Translations under genes and position numbers: made by a program
Source of the DNA: Apostichopus parvimensis
Taxonomy: Eukaryota; Echinodermata; Holothuroidea; Aspidochirotida; Stichopodidae
Length of the DNA stretch: 23,748 nucleotides
Assembly (NCBI GenBank): GCA_000934455.1
Contig: KN886665.1
Coordinates: 18,307-42,054 of the forward strand
Reading direction: 5' to 3'
Shown here: in pieces, positions 1-9,947 of the stretch
Numbering within the stretch: position 1 is the stretch's first letter
Layout: each line of letters opens with the position of its first letter
The notes under the pieces: model-generated
The model's database searches: none
Seen by the model: the letters and a program-made list of their open reading frames with translations, nothing else
What the model was told of the DNA's origin: nothing

Positions 1-115
1 ACATACATCACCTACATGCAACCTGCATATCAGATACACACATCACATATATACATCACCTACCTGCCACCTACATATCACCTACATATCACCTACACAT
101 GAGATTACAATCACC
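1..115. repeat. 11-bp minisatellite, cut by the left window edge
   Basis: A degenerate tandem array built on ACCTACATATC. The clearest copies lie at about 68-105, where the 11-bp word recurs back to back. The left part is more diverged, with words such as ATCACCTACATG. The array runs off the left edge, so its full length is unknown. It has no coding content. Confidence 0.75.
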
Positions 116-120
116 ATATA

Positions 121-752
121 CTGCATATGATAATTCATTTTTGTTAAAGCGAGTAAAAATTTAACATTATATCTTAGACTCATGGCATTTATTCTTCTCT
201 TAAAGTTAAGGTCATACATAGAATTGAGCTGCTATAGTGCCAGCTCTTTGCAGAAGTGTTATCATGTTTGTGTCATGTTTCTTACCCTTAGAGGAAATAT
301 TAAGACTGCTTAAAACTGGTCAAAGTTTTTATGCATTTATAGTTCAACACACAAGTACCCTTAGATGTATTTATATAAATGTATGCTGTCCTATGAAAAA
401 ACAAAAATATTGATCTAGTTGATAAGAACAGCAAAGAGCTGTATTAACCAAATAGCTCAAATTATTCCTGTAGTCCGAATGAAACTTAACGTGTGTTGTA
501 ATGAAGTACATTTAAAAATAAACCTTAAGGCCATGTGCAATTAACTTGTAAGTAAACCTAAATTTCCTGAATTAACCATGGTTGTAAATCAAAAGACTAA
601 AAATTAATATTTTTTTGTCAAATTGTGAATAAGTAAATTACCGGGCTTCTCAAATCTGCAATGACCACAGTATTCTGGAACAAATGAAGTGTTTAAGGTA
701 TCACCATTACTGGAAGTCTTCACCAAACCTGCAAACTGTTAACGATATTCAG
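121..752. other. AT-rich non-coding stretch, no feature seen
   Basis: No open frame of note, no recognisable transposon end and no tandem repeat was seen. The stretch looks like ordinary AT-rich intergenic DNA. Confidence 0.5.
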
Positions 753-903
753 TTACTGGGAATTGGATTCGACTTGAAGGAAGATTGTTAATGTTACTGT
801 GAGGGTGTGCGGATGAATAATTTGATTTTTGATGAAGTGGTAGGTTGTACAGAAAGTTGACTTATCATGATGGTTATTCGAAGAGTTACAAAGTATAAGC
901 AAT

Positions 904-1172
904 ATGACAGGTCTGTTAAAATGAGATTTAGTACTGTAACATTGACATGTAGTACTATAGCTACCTGAACAGACAGGTTCGTCCAATGACAGGTCTGCTA
1001 AAATGAGATTTAGTACTGTAACATTGAAATGTAGTACTATAGCTACTTGTAATGTAGTACTATAGCTACCTGAACAGACAGGTTCGTCCAATGACAGGTC
1101 TGCTAAAATGAGATTTAGTACTGTAACATTGAAATGTAGTACTATAGCTACTTGTACAGACAGATTACTCCA
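904..1172. repeat. Three-copy tandem duplication, 82/105/82 bp
   Basis: Three nearly identical copies begin with ATGACAGGTCTG at 904, 986 and 1091. Copies 1 and 3 are 82 bp. Copy 2 is 105 bp because the segment ATGTAGTACTATAGCTAC is duplicated inside it. Each copy carries the near-palindrome GTAGTACTATAGCTAC and an ACAGACAGGTT-type end. The 166-codon minus-strand reading frame at 753-1253 comes from this repeat: its peptide contains the same 30-odd residues twice in a row. I do not take it as a gene. Confidence 0.9.
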
Positions 1173-1253
1173 ATGACATTCCTCTTTCATTAATGTAGTT
1201 TCGTGAGAATTGTTCATCTGCATTGTGGCTTCCCCCTGGATAATACCATACAT

Positions 1254-1901
1254 TTGGTTGATGTATGTGGGTCAGTTTCCCTATCCTATTTCGAATTAAT
1301 GTTATGTTTGTGTTGGTGATACCCTTGTATTCAAATACTAGTTGCTGTGTGGATGACCAAGATCATTGCAGACAGGTTGTATATGCAGAATTGATGGTGA
1401 GACACTTTAGACATCTTAACATCAAGATGTTGCCATGGTGATTGATAACAGTGTTGTATAACCTCTATGGTTTTATGTAGTTCTGCCTGCTATGAGAATC
1501 AACTGTAGATACCAGACTAGTGTGCTAACTGGCAGGGCTGCAATGCTTTGTTGTCATGATTTGAGTTCAGAATACAATGTATTTCATTCAACTGTACTTG
1601 CATCTGTGTTCTCTTCATGTTGTTCTTTACATCCTATTTGGTACAACAACACATATTCTCTTTGATATTCACCAGTTTGTTGTTGCTAAGATGCTCAGGT
1701 GAATCATGTTTGCAACTCTCTATTGCTCAGTGCTGGACCATACTGAGCATGCTCAGTGCAGGACAGGTTTCTCAACATTTGTCGTTAGTGTAGGTTTGCT
1801 AGTATCTTTCCTTCAGACTTAATCTTTAGCAGATGTAGTACAAGTTTGCAAGTCACTGAGATGAAAACATTGCCACCATTACTCATGAAAGGTTGTCAGT
1901 A
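1254..1901. other. Non-coding stretch with a 16-bp palindrome
   Basis: No coding signal was seen. The only structured element is the perfect palindrome ACTGAGCATGCTCAGT at 1742-1757. It sits next to a short direct repeat, since GCTCAGTGC occurs both just before it and across its right arm. Confidence 0.5.
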
Positions 1902-2471
1902 TTAAACTCGAACCTGTTCTGAAGACCAAGTAGAATCTAGAAGTACAAGAACATTTGCAGTGACATAGTCAAAAGAAAATATGAGAAAGTTTGAAGTAAC
2001 ACCATATTCAACATAGTCACACATGGCTATCACTGCAATCTTTGAGTTACTGTGTTTGAAACTTTGAATAGTGGTGATAACCTCTCTACCAGAATAAAAT
2101 AGTGGATGTGTGATATGGCAGCCATTGCTATTCTTTGGATTTTGCAGTTTTGTGCTAAAAGAGCAACCTTGCCATTCCAAATCAAGTCTGAAAATTGTAT
2201 GAAAGTATTCAGGTGCATCAAGAGCCAGCCAGGGCACAGGGACAATTATGTCACTGGGTCTTGGAGCCTCATTTATATAATGAAAATGGCAAACTATTTT
2301 TGTATGCCATATTTTCCTTTGCCCTCTAATTGACCTTGGGTGCAGGGTTGTAAACCCTTCTGATCTCCCTCTCATCGAGCCTAATAGTATATATACCTCT
2401 GTCAGAGGAAGAACTGGGACGTGTAATGCCAGCACTATAGGTGTAAACATACCATTCTTGGACCCTTCCAC
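1902..2471 (-). CDS. Unrecognised 189-codon ORF, possibly spurious
   Basis: This is the longest open frame in the window that is not made of a repeat. The frame opens with a GTG; the first ATG is at codon 8, giving about 182 residues. I recognise no domain, signal peptide or membrane segment. The peptide has a mixed composition with several His, Cys and Trp residues, and stretches such as HYINEAPRPSDIIVPVPW look less random than most chance frames. No clear splice sites or polyadenylation signal frame it. It could be one exon of an unknown minus-strand gene, a transposon relic or chance. It lies just upstream of the transposon cluster that starts at 2612, and its orientation is opposite to FEZ. 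Confidence 0.22.
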   Translation of the reverse strand: MEGSKNGMFTPIVLALHVPVLPLTEVYILLGSMRGRSEGFTTLHPRSIRGQRKIWHTKIVCHFHYINEAPRPSDIIVPVPWLALDAPEYFHTIFRLDLEWQGCSFSTKLQNPKNSNGCHITHPLFYSGREVITTIQSFKHSNSKIAVIAMCDYVEYGVTSNFLIFSFDYVTANVLVLLDSTWSSEQVRV

Positions 2472-2611
2472 CTCTTCTTTGGGGGAATAAAAGGATCCAC
2501 AGCTACTGTGGAATGTCTCTCAACTGTGGGTACCATGGCAAGTTTCTTGTGTAAAGCATAGTTTGTCCCTGTTGCATAATCATTAGGAAGCTAAAGGTGT
2601 GTGTCTGGGGG

Positions 2612-3721
2612 CAGTGGCGTACCTAGAATAGTTGGCACCAGAGCTCCCAACTGACCCGCATTTCGCGGGTTGGAACCGCATTCTAACACCCAAACCCGCT
2701 GACCCGCGCAAGCGTCCGAAAAACCCGCATTGTAATTGTCAAGTATACATAAAACAAAATTGCATCAAATTTTGACTTAGCAACCATCATATCTTTAGCA
2801 TTCATCCCACGCAAAACAGAGTGTCGTTATCTGTTTTCTACTCCGCGTTACTTCATCGTTTTTACCCTCAAAACAACTCGCGGTTGACGACAATGATTCC
2901 CGGAATCTCTTCTTACAGTAGGTGAAGATCTATAGGCTAGATAGTCCATAATTTATGGCAAAAGAACTCGAGAATTAAATGTTTTATATGATAACAACAA
3001 CCAAGTCTGGGTTGGGAGTGAATTATGGATGATGTTTCTCATTTGTCATGGAATGTTGTTTCATTTTTTGACATTGGGTTTGACTCTGAACCGATTCTAT
3101 TGCATGTAGATTCTGATTGACCTGAAAAAGAGATACAATAATAGAGTATAAAACCTCCTTTACAGCATCAATTGAACCTCAAATTAGCCTATATTTCTTT
3201 TCATTAGGGCGAGCAGCGAACATTTTCATGCCACGGGAAAGAATGAATTATCACCTACTATTCAATTTATTGATATTACACACAAAAAATTGCATATTTC
3301 TCAGAAAATTTTGGGTGACAAAAGCCTTTCTAAGTGCCACCATTTTACATGTAGGCATCACCAGGATTCCAAAAAAAAATCAAAAGAGGAGGGGGACACC
3401 CCCTCCCCTTATACCCCTCCCCCAGGACGGCGATTCGTGGCATGGACCAGCATTTGCCTTCCCAAGAGTTGGGAGCTATGTGGCACCCTGGGAGGATCTC
3501 TCCTTTGTCACCCTATGCAGGGGATGCCATCCTTGTGGAGGGGTCTAAGAGGTGGGGTACCCTTCCCTTCTCAGAAAATATTATGTAAGGTGGCTTAGAT
3601 GCAAAGCTTTTGACTTACACAATGATTTACAAAAACAGGGAATATTTGGGGGGGGGGGGGACTGTGGCATGGCACCCCTTGAATGGGGAAGACTGCCCTC
3701 CACCTACATAATACACCACTG
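2612..3721. mobile_element. Putative composite DNA-transposon relic, CAGTGG ends
   Basis: The left end reads CAGTGGCGTACCTAG. The reverse complement of the right end reads CAGTGGTGTATTATG, so 9 of the first 10 bases agree. 'CAGTGGCG' ends are common in hAT-like elements of marine invertebrates. No matching target-site duplication was found: the left flank is TCTGGGGG and the right flank is GAGGGGGA. The ends may therefore belong to different copies, or the element may be nested. Inside are a CCCGC-rich block (2654-2728), a CpG-retaining stretch (about 2820-2905) and a C-rich module (3331-3424) shared with two other relics. Open frames inside, such as 3228-3548 and 3290-3598, resemble no transposase. 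Confidence 0.5.
2654..2728. repeat. ACCCGC hexamer cluster with hairpin
   Basis: ACCCGC occurs at 2654, 2694, 2702 and 2723, and inverted (GCGGGT) at 2665. The first two form a hairpin, ACCCGC-ATTTC-GCGGGT, at 2654-2670. Such clusters near transposon ends often serve as transposase-binding motifs; that role is inferred here. Confidence 0.55.
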
Positions 3722-3849
3722 GAGGGGGATGGCTTTTTGAACTATTGAAAACTGATGTGACAGAGGGGGTTACTTAGTTGGCTGATGTGTACCTTGGTCA
3801 AATCAAGAGGTTCTGATCTTTTTCACCACGCTTTTACACAACCTTCACC

Positions 3850-4228
3850 CAGTGGCGGAGCGTCCATACAGTCAGGGGGGGCGAATGCCCCCTCCCCTGA
3901 CGGACTCAAATGGACGACTGGCGCCCTTTTCAGCTTTTTACCACTTTTTACTTTTTCGCGATTATTGACTTTTTTATTGCGCTCTCATCTACCTTTTGAC
4001 ATTTGTCACATTTTGTTGGTGTAATTTTCTGACAAAATGCTCTAATGGCTATTTATTCTTCGTTTATCTGCAAATTAGCAAGGCCCGGAAAGGGTAATTT
4101 CCGGCGATCTAGGGAGTATCTTTACTCAAAAAATTTTTTGTACGCTCCGCGCCAACCCGTGGTGGCGCTCCGCTTAGATAGTGTCGAAAGCGCCCCTACA
4201 GATAATGATTTGGCCGACGTTTGACTAG
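3850..4228. mobile_element. Fragment of a second CAGTGGCGGAGC-type element
   Basis: Starts with CAGTGGCGGAGC, the same 12 bases that open the neighbouring element at 4229. Just inside lies a GC-rich hairpin, with GTCAGGGG at 3871 pairing with CCCCTGAC at 3894-3901, typical of transposon subterminal DNA. A second GC-rich patch (4141-4175) repeats the word GCTCCGC and contains GTGGTGGCG. No matching right end or target duplication was found, so the element is probably truncated or was broken when the 4229 element inserted. Confidence 0.5.
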
Positions 4229-4656
4229 CAGTGGCGGAGCTACATGGCATGTGGGCATTCTCCCCCAGATGTCCCATAGCCCTAGTTGTCCCCAACCAAA
4301 TATACTCATCCAAATAGAGCTAGGCTAATCGTTTGTATTAGAAACAGCTTCCAACGTCGACCGCTAAAACCATTTTTATTGGCTCAAAGCCACCGGCGCT
4401 CAGTTTGTCAAGTTTCGGAAAAATATTTTTGCTTGCCATACAATTGCAATATTTTAAGAAGGTTAGATATATGAGAAATTGTCAAATGATAGCACCATTT
4501 TGCGTCTAAGCCATTTTACTTGTAGAATTTCCTTAAGGGGAGAGGGACACCCCGTCCCCTTAATCCCTCCCCCATTTCAGTGTTATATGATTCTGACAAA
4601 TAGTATATTCCTTATCCCCCTAGCGGCCTAGTCCCCCTCCTCCCAGATTGCCACTG
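4229..4656. mobile_element. hAT-like non-autonomous DNA transposon (MITE)
   Basis: The 428-bp element opens with CAGTGGCGGAGC and closes with ATTGCCACTG, whose reverse complement is CAGTGGCAAT. That gives a 7-bp exact terminal inverted repeat. It is flanked by TTGACTAG (4221-4228) and TTGACTGG (4657-4664), an 8-bp target duplication with one mismatch. Eight base pairs is the hAT size. No transposase frame is present. It carries a copy of the shared C-rich module at 4491-4575. It ends 257 bp before the first FEZ ATG. Confidence 0.7.
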
Positions 4657-4664
4657 TTGACTGG

Positions 4665-4912
4665 TGTATGAGGGCTGCTCTGTAGTACAAGTTCATGCAT
4701 CAATCAATATATTCTGCAGAGTCGCAAGCAGAGCGGTGTAAGTCTCCGCCTGTAAGATCTGACTTGGCTAGCGCCATCACTTCAATGATAATAACAGGAA
4801 GTGTCTGTCTGCCGGTGTGTGTATTCTTCGCATACACTTAGTTCACACATTTAGTGTACGTCAGCTGTGATCACTTTTCTCTAACACACACAGCACATAT
4901 TAACCTTACTAC
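4665..4912 (+). promoter_or_regulatory. Presumed FEZ promoter and 5'UTR
   Basis: About 250 bp of non-repetitive DNA lies between the last upstream transposon and the first in-frame ATG, so the 5'UTR and core promoter should be here unless an upstream non-coding exon exists. No clear TATA box was seen. An ACGTCA half-CRE lies at 4858-4863, followed by an E-box CAGCTG at 4862-4867. The transcription start cannot be placed from the sequence alone. Confidence 0.4.
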
Positions 4913-5259
4913 ATGCCTGGTGCAATGAAAACTACCAACATGGCAGCGCCAATCGCTGTTTTCGAGGAAAATTCGGATCCGGATGTCGAAGAATGGCCGT
5001 CAGAATTCATTGACTATCGTTCGCCAACAACTATGGATGATATGTTGAATTCGAATGGTGAAAATTTTCCAGTTTTATCATCAAAGGAAGAAATTTCACC
5101 GGACAATTTTTGCGAGATGAAAACATCCTCTTCCATAGAGGACTTGGTGAACAATTTTGAAGAAAAGTTAGCAGTTTGCTTCAGAAACTACGATTACGAC
5201 ACCGAGAGGTTTGCTCCTGTTCAAGTCTTAACGAAAGAGGAGTTGATGAGAAATTCCAA
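4913..5259 (+). CDS. FEZ: FEZ/UNC-76 coding exon 1 (N-terminus)
   Basis: FEZ proteins (FEZ1/FEZ2, UNC-76 in worms and flies) are cytoplasmic kinesin-1 adaptors needed for axonal transport and neurite outgrowth. This exon gives residues 1-115 plus two bases of codon 116. The diagnostic part is SSIEDLVNNFEEKLAVCF, followed by RNY and APV (about residues 73-103). This block is strongly conserved in FEZ1/2. The rest is acidic and Ser-rich, as expected for the disordered FEZ N-terminus. Three ATGs are in frame. The third (4940, MAAPIAVFEE) has the best Kozak context, with A at -3 and G at +4, and matches the usual FEZ start, so translation may begin there. The donor CCAA|GTGCGT leaves phase 2. Read-through would add only 12 more residues before TGA at 5297. 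Confidence 0.9.
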
Positions 5260-5331
5260 GTGCGTATACTTCAATTTTTCAGGAACATTTCCCTCTTGAC
5301 TGAAAATTTATCTATGAGAGGGAGATGTTCT

Positions 5332-5339
5332 TGACGTCA
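5332..5339. promoter_or_regulatory. Perfect CRE palindrome in start of intron 1
   Basis: TGACGTCA, the consensus CREB/ATF site, lies 73 bp after exon 1. Further CGTCA half-sites occur at 4859 and 5679. A downstream regulatory role is plausible for a neuronal gene but is only inferred; chance cannot be excluded. Confidence 0.35.
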
Positions 5340-6387
5340 ATCGTGCGACGTTGAGGCAAGGGTGGGGTCGTAGTGTTGAGCAGCCTAAGTTATGTCTACG
5401 ATCTACAGCATAGTAACGCTAGGATTTGTGATCTTAGTTCTTACACCAGAACATCTAATTATAACGCAAACGAACAGTAATCTCTGTCTCTGTTGCAACT
5501 TTTAGTTCATTATTCCTCAATTTGGTTGTAGGTCTTCATAATTTTCTTGTGTCATGTTATGACCAACAATAATAGACTTCTCTCACATCTCAATCCTGGT
5601 CAACCTCTAATTTCTAAAAGTAAAACAGCTGACAGTCAATTTTATAAATAGCAATGTGGCTATAAAGACGCCCTGTAACGTCAATGTAGGCCTAGGCCAA
5701 ATCTGATATCAACTATTTATAACTATTTAGAAATAGTTCATAAATTTGGGCCAGAGATTTACCAAGTATTTGACCAATATACCTTCTGCAGGCAACGAAA
5801 TGAGTGTTGCCCTAGTTGGATCAATCTAAGTGTCACTGTTACTTGTGTTAGGCCTAGACACTTTAGTGTGATTTTCCTGTACAAAGGGTTAAGATTACAG
5901 TACTACTACTAGCCTAGGTTTAGGGTCTCTAACAACTTCCTCTAACCCTAACCTCTAGCCTTAAATCGACACCTACCCACAGCAAACAACCATCCCACAT
6001 GGCAACCTGTGATGAATGGGACTTCAAGATCCCTGTTTCATTCCAACCAGCTGTTTTTTAATAACATGAATGTAGAATGAAACAGTTCTATCCCATAATA
6101 ATGCAAGAGACTCCAAGTCAATGAAATACTGTCTGCCTATGGCCACTCATAATGCATGGTAATATGTGCAGTCCGTCATTTGTTTCTATGTTTGCACTGT
6201 AAGAATATCTTCAAGCTTTCCGAAAGTCAAGAGGGAATGGCTGGCAATGATATGCCAAGAAGCTTATCCATACCCTAAAGGCTTTTGTTCATTAGGAAAC
6301 AATGTTTTCTCAGCTTTTACAGCTTGTTGAAAAGACTCTATATGAAACAATACCATAATAAATGGGACAAGTGTTGTCATGATTTCC
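5340..6387. other. Intronic DNA without recognised genes
   Basis: Contains TAGGCCTAGG-like words at about 5684-5696 and 5849-5857, and the inverted repeat AACTATTTAGAAATAGTT at about 5719-5736. No exon, RNA gene or transposon end was recognised. Confidence 0.5.
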
Positions 6388-6395
6388 ACCTAGGG

Positions 6396-6856
6396 TAAGG
6401 TGACCATATTTGCCTGACTGGAATCAGGGACATTTATTGCGTGAATGATATGGGGGAGGGGTCTAAGGGGAGGGGGTGTTGAAAATTTTCAAGTTCCTAA
6501 GGTGCTTACATGTAAAATGGTGATACTTAAAAGCACTTTTTAAATCAATTTTATTTTCAAAAATGTAGCTTTTTCGTAGCTGAAATTTACTTACTTTACG
6601 AAAGAGTGCTAGGCTAGATCGATCTAGCATATTCCACTTTACACTGGCCCACCTGAAATACTGGCTAGTTCCATTCTGCGACTGCACACTTGACTAAATT
6701 TTGTTTTTACAATTATTTTACTAATAATGTGGGATATTTTCGAAATTCCTGAACATTTTGACGAATCGGGGACATTTTCGGGGACACTTGTTCATCGGGG
6801 ACAGCACACTGTAATCGGGGACTGTCCCCGGAAATCGGGGATGTCCGGTCACCTTA
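6396..6856. mobile_element. hAT-like MITE with perfect 8-bp TSD
   Basis: The 461-bp element has perfect 10-bp terminal inverted repeats, TAAGGTGACC at the left and GGTCACCTTA at the right. It is flanked on both sides by the identical 8-bp ACCTAGGG (6388-6395 and 6857-6864). An 8-bp duplication with a central TA fits the hAT superfamily. The right half carries five copies of the word TCGGGGA (about 6766-6841), likely subterminal binding motifs. The short minus-strand frame at 6463-6687 is not transposase-like, so the element is non-autonomous. A C-rich module at 6451-6535 is shared, in reverse, with the relics at 3331 and 4491. Confidence 0.85.
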
Positions 6857-6870
6857 ACCTAGGGTTGATA

Positions 6871-9775
6871 AGTACCTGAATGAAAAGAAATGAATAATAC
6901 ATAAACAAAGAATTAGGCAAAGTTATGCACTTTTCAGCAGCAGTCAAAAGTTTTCTAGAGTAATGCACAGGTGTGCTATGTCTGTTGGTACATTTGAGGC
7001 ATCAAGGTCAGTGTATGCCCTGAAGTTGCAATATTTCTGGCTGCTTTGTGAATAAATGAATCACATTAGTGTAAACATTAAAAAATAATGTGCATAGAAT
7101 TGGTAATGAGGCTGGTTTTAACTATTTAGAGGATGCAAAAGAGTTACTGGATCATCAGTTTAGCAATAAATTAAACATTCACAAGAGAAGCAGTTCTATG
7201 TGAGTTAGATGAGAGAATGGCAAGCATCAACCATGCATTATGCATTATAATCAACATCAACATTATACAGTATTTTTCATGTTACTAACAGCTCATCTTT
7301 AAATTGCCTAGATGTTTTGTAGACCTATACAATAGCTGGGTGAAGAATGTCTTGCTGCAGTAATTAAACTGTTTCAGCAGTGGATTTGTATGATATTCGT
7401 TTGAATAATAAGTTGAGATGTTAGGAAGAAGACCAGTACCATTGCCACCTGGTAAATTGTCCTTTGCAAATTGCTTGAAAGGGAACTCCTTTCATGATCT
7501 TATGAAGAACTGTAGATCCAGACAACAAGTGAGGATGAAGTTATCGTCAAACTGTTTTAGAGTTGGACTGAAATCCAGCATACTGTATGAGAGCTTTGGT
7601 TTTCCAACAAGACATTTAGAGTACCCTCAAGAATAAACCCTGTAATTTAATCCAAATATTTTGATTTTTTTACAAATTTTTAATGTTTGCTTTTTACGGA
7701 GAAAATTCATTAGAACAACTAAAACTTATCTAGAAACAAAGATTAAAATATTTTTTCACCAAACCACTCTGGAAAGTAGTGTGATTTGATGAATGGGCAA
7801 ATAGACCATTTGCAAGACTCCTCCAAAACTAACAGTCTTTCAATCTTTGATTTGCAAGACTAAATATTAATCAATCCATCCATTAGTACCACACTGTCAG
7901 TGAACTGGTGCCCAGTAATATTGCAGTTTTTCTTGCCCTTATAAGAATAGATTTATGTTTTCAGTGCACTAGCATATTGATGAACTGCATTCTGCAAGTA
8001 TTTTCTGGCAGTTTTGGAGTGAGTCACCATTTCTGATGAGTTTATTGATTGGATAACAGACGGATCATCTTACATGAAGATAGTTCTGTGGAGTCATTGA
8101 TGTCTCAGTGCTCTCACAAAAATACAGGCTTAGCACCAATTAACCAAAATACTGTATATAGTACTGTTGTTCTGGTTTAAAATGAATTGTTTGGTGTTAT
8201 TTGTGAAAGGACAGTAGACAAGTTGCCAAGGGCCATACTGCATTTGCCTCTGTCTGTCTAGACTATTGAGGCATTGTATATATTATGGCTTGATAATTTT
8301 TTAATTTTTTTTTCAAATGGCTGTAGCTCTCTGCATAATTTAGTTAATCTGGATACATTCCTCCGCCAGTCGTTAAACACTCAGTATTTCTGAAGGTAAT
8401 TCTTACATGAATTGTTAGATTCAAAAAGTTGAGACACTTTAGAAAAAATATTTTTATCAATCCTTTTAATATTTAAGCAATTTACATTTATCTGATGTCC
8501 TGTTAGTCATGCATATCACATGATCCTCTTTTAATAGCCTGTGTGCAAAAAAAAATTTTAAAAATAAATTACTGCTTGTGTTGTGTATATATATCAGTGT
8601 TAAAAAACAACTATCAGTTTTAGTTACAAATTATTCCAATATCACTCATAGTTTCTGAGTAATACCTGTATATATTGAGGATTCATAAATGGACTGACCA
8701 AAGGCAAACTGACCAAGTAAACACAACATCAGTTTAAAGGAAAATAAGATGTTTGTAAACAAGACATTAAAATGGCAAATGATGTTTGTGTGAGTTCTGT
8801 CAATTTAATATGGAACTAAAAGAACATCTTCTGTAAATGCAATAAAGCAATAACTGCTTACGACTCTTACATGTCTCAACTCGGCTACTGCACTGTCCCA
8901 TCTGACCAGAAACATTTAGCTAAAGGCCTGATCTGCTAATGTCATCTGAAGTCCAGCCTGTCAGCAGTTTCCCATTAGAGTACACCATTTATATTTGTAC
9001 AGTACGGATGTCATGAAACTCTTATGTAAATTGAAATAATTATGTCTTGCAATGATCCTTTTTTTGGACCTTAATTTCAACACTATAATTATGCTTGTCT
9101 TCATTTAATATTATTCTTGAAGTTTTTGTTTAGCTAGTCAAGGCCCACGGTGCCTTTCTGTGCATCTAACCAACACAGGAAGTCTATTGGTTTATTTGTA
9201 AACCTCATTTGAAGTAAAATTTGGTAATTAATGTTAACTGCAATCTGTAGCCAAGTCCTCAATTCAGTTGTCACCCTCAAATCAAACCAGTCAGTCAATG
9301 CTGTTTATTGAAGTGTTCTAGTTTTTGGACCAATGTTCAACTGTGTTGAATAGATTGTTTTTGGTGTTTTAACCTGAAGCCAGATTATTGTATGTAATAT
9401 CATATTACTCTAGTGATATGGACACAATCATACATTATAATACAGGATGTACTAATACTAATATACACTGACATATTCAGGCAACAGTATTATATCAATG
9501 CCTACAAACTAGCATTTCTTATGAATATTGATTGACCTATGGTCAGGTAAAATAATAAGGAAGCCTGAAGGGTCCATATATATTCATGGGATCGAGACTG
9601 TCTATGCACCAGGTGCCACTCTCTTCATACTCTCATTTACTTGAAATGATTTGGGTCTGTAACATAACACCTTGTTTTAAGCTATAATTATGCATTTCAG
9701 TAGAAAAAGGTACTGTGTATGCTTAAAACCACAAAAAGCACTATAAGAAATTACTTAGTGTTAGTTACACAACAC
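6871..9775. other. AT-rich intronic DNA, nothing recognised
   Basis: Nearly 3 kb of AT-rich sequence. The only modest frame, 72 codons at 7418-7636 (+), shows no family resemblance and has no good splice context. No transposon ends, tandem arrays or RNA genes were identified. Confidence 0.5.
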
Positions 9776-9947
9776 ATTCACTGCAGAAACATGTAAGGCT
9801 GGAAACCAGGTGATGTTCTAGATGGATACTGTAAATAAGGGTTTAACCAAGGATTCATGAAGATAAGGTATGGTCTATAGATATGGATTCTTTCTGCAAA
9901 GCTATAAGGCAGTGATGCTTCTTCTAGATATGTAAGGCTGGGAACCA

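Noticed and set aside
753..1253. 166-codon minus-strand frame
   Set aside because: Its length comes from translating the three-copy tandem repeat at 904-1172; the peptide repeats itself and has no recognisable domain.
2612..3721. Firm hAT assignment for the first CAGTGG element
   Set aside because: The flanks do not form a target-site duplication, so it is kept only as a putative composite relic.
5260..5299. FEZ as a short single-exon 128-residue protein
   Set aside because: The frame past 5259 has no similarity to FEZ, while a phase-2 donor there joins perfectly to the conserved exon 2.
5932..5962. Interstitial telomere-like repeat (CTAACCCTAACC words)
   Set aside because: Only one or two partial words, too little to call.
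7418..7636. 72-codon plus-strand frame in intron 1
   Set aside because: No family resemblance and no convincing splice sites around it.
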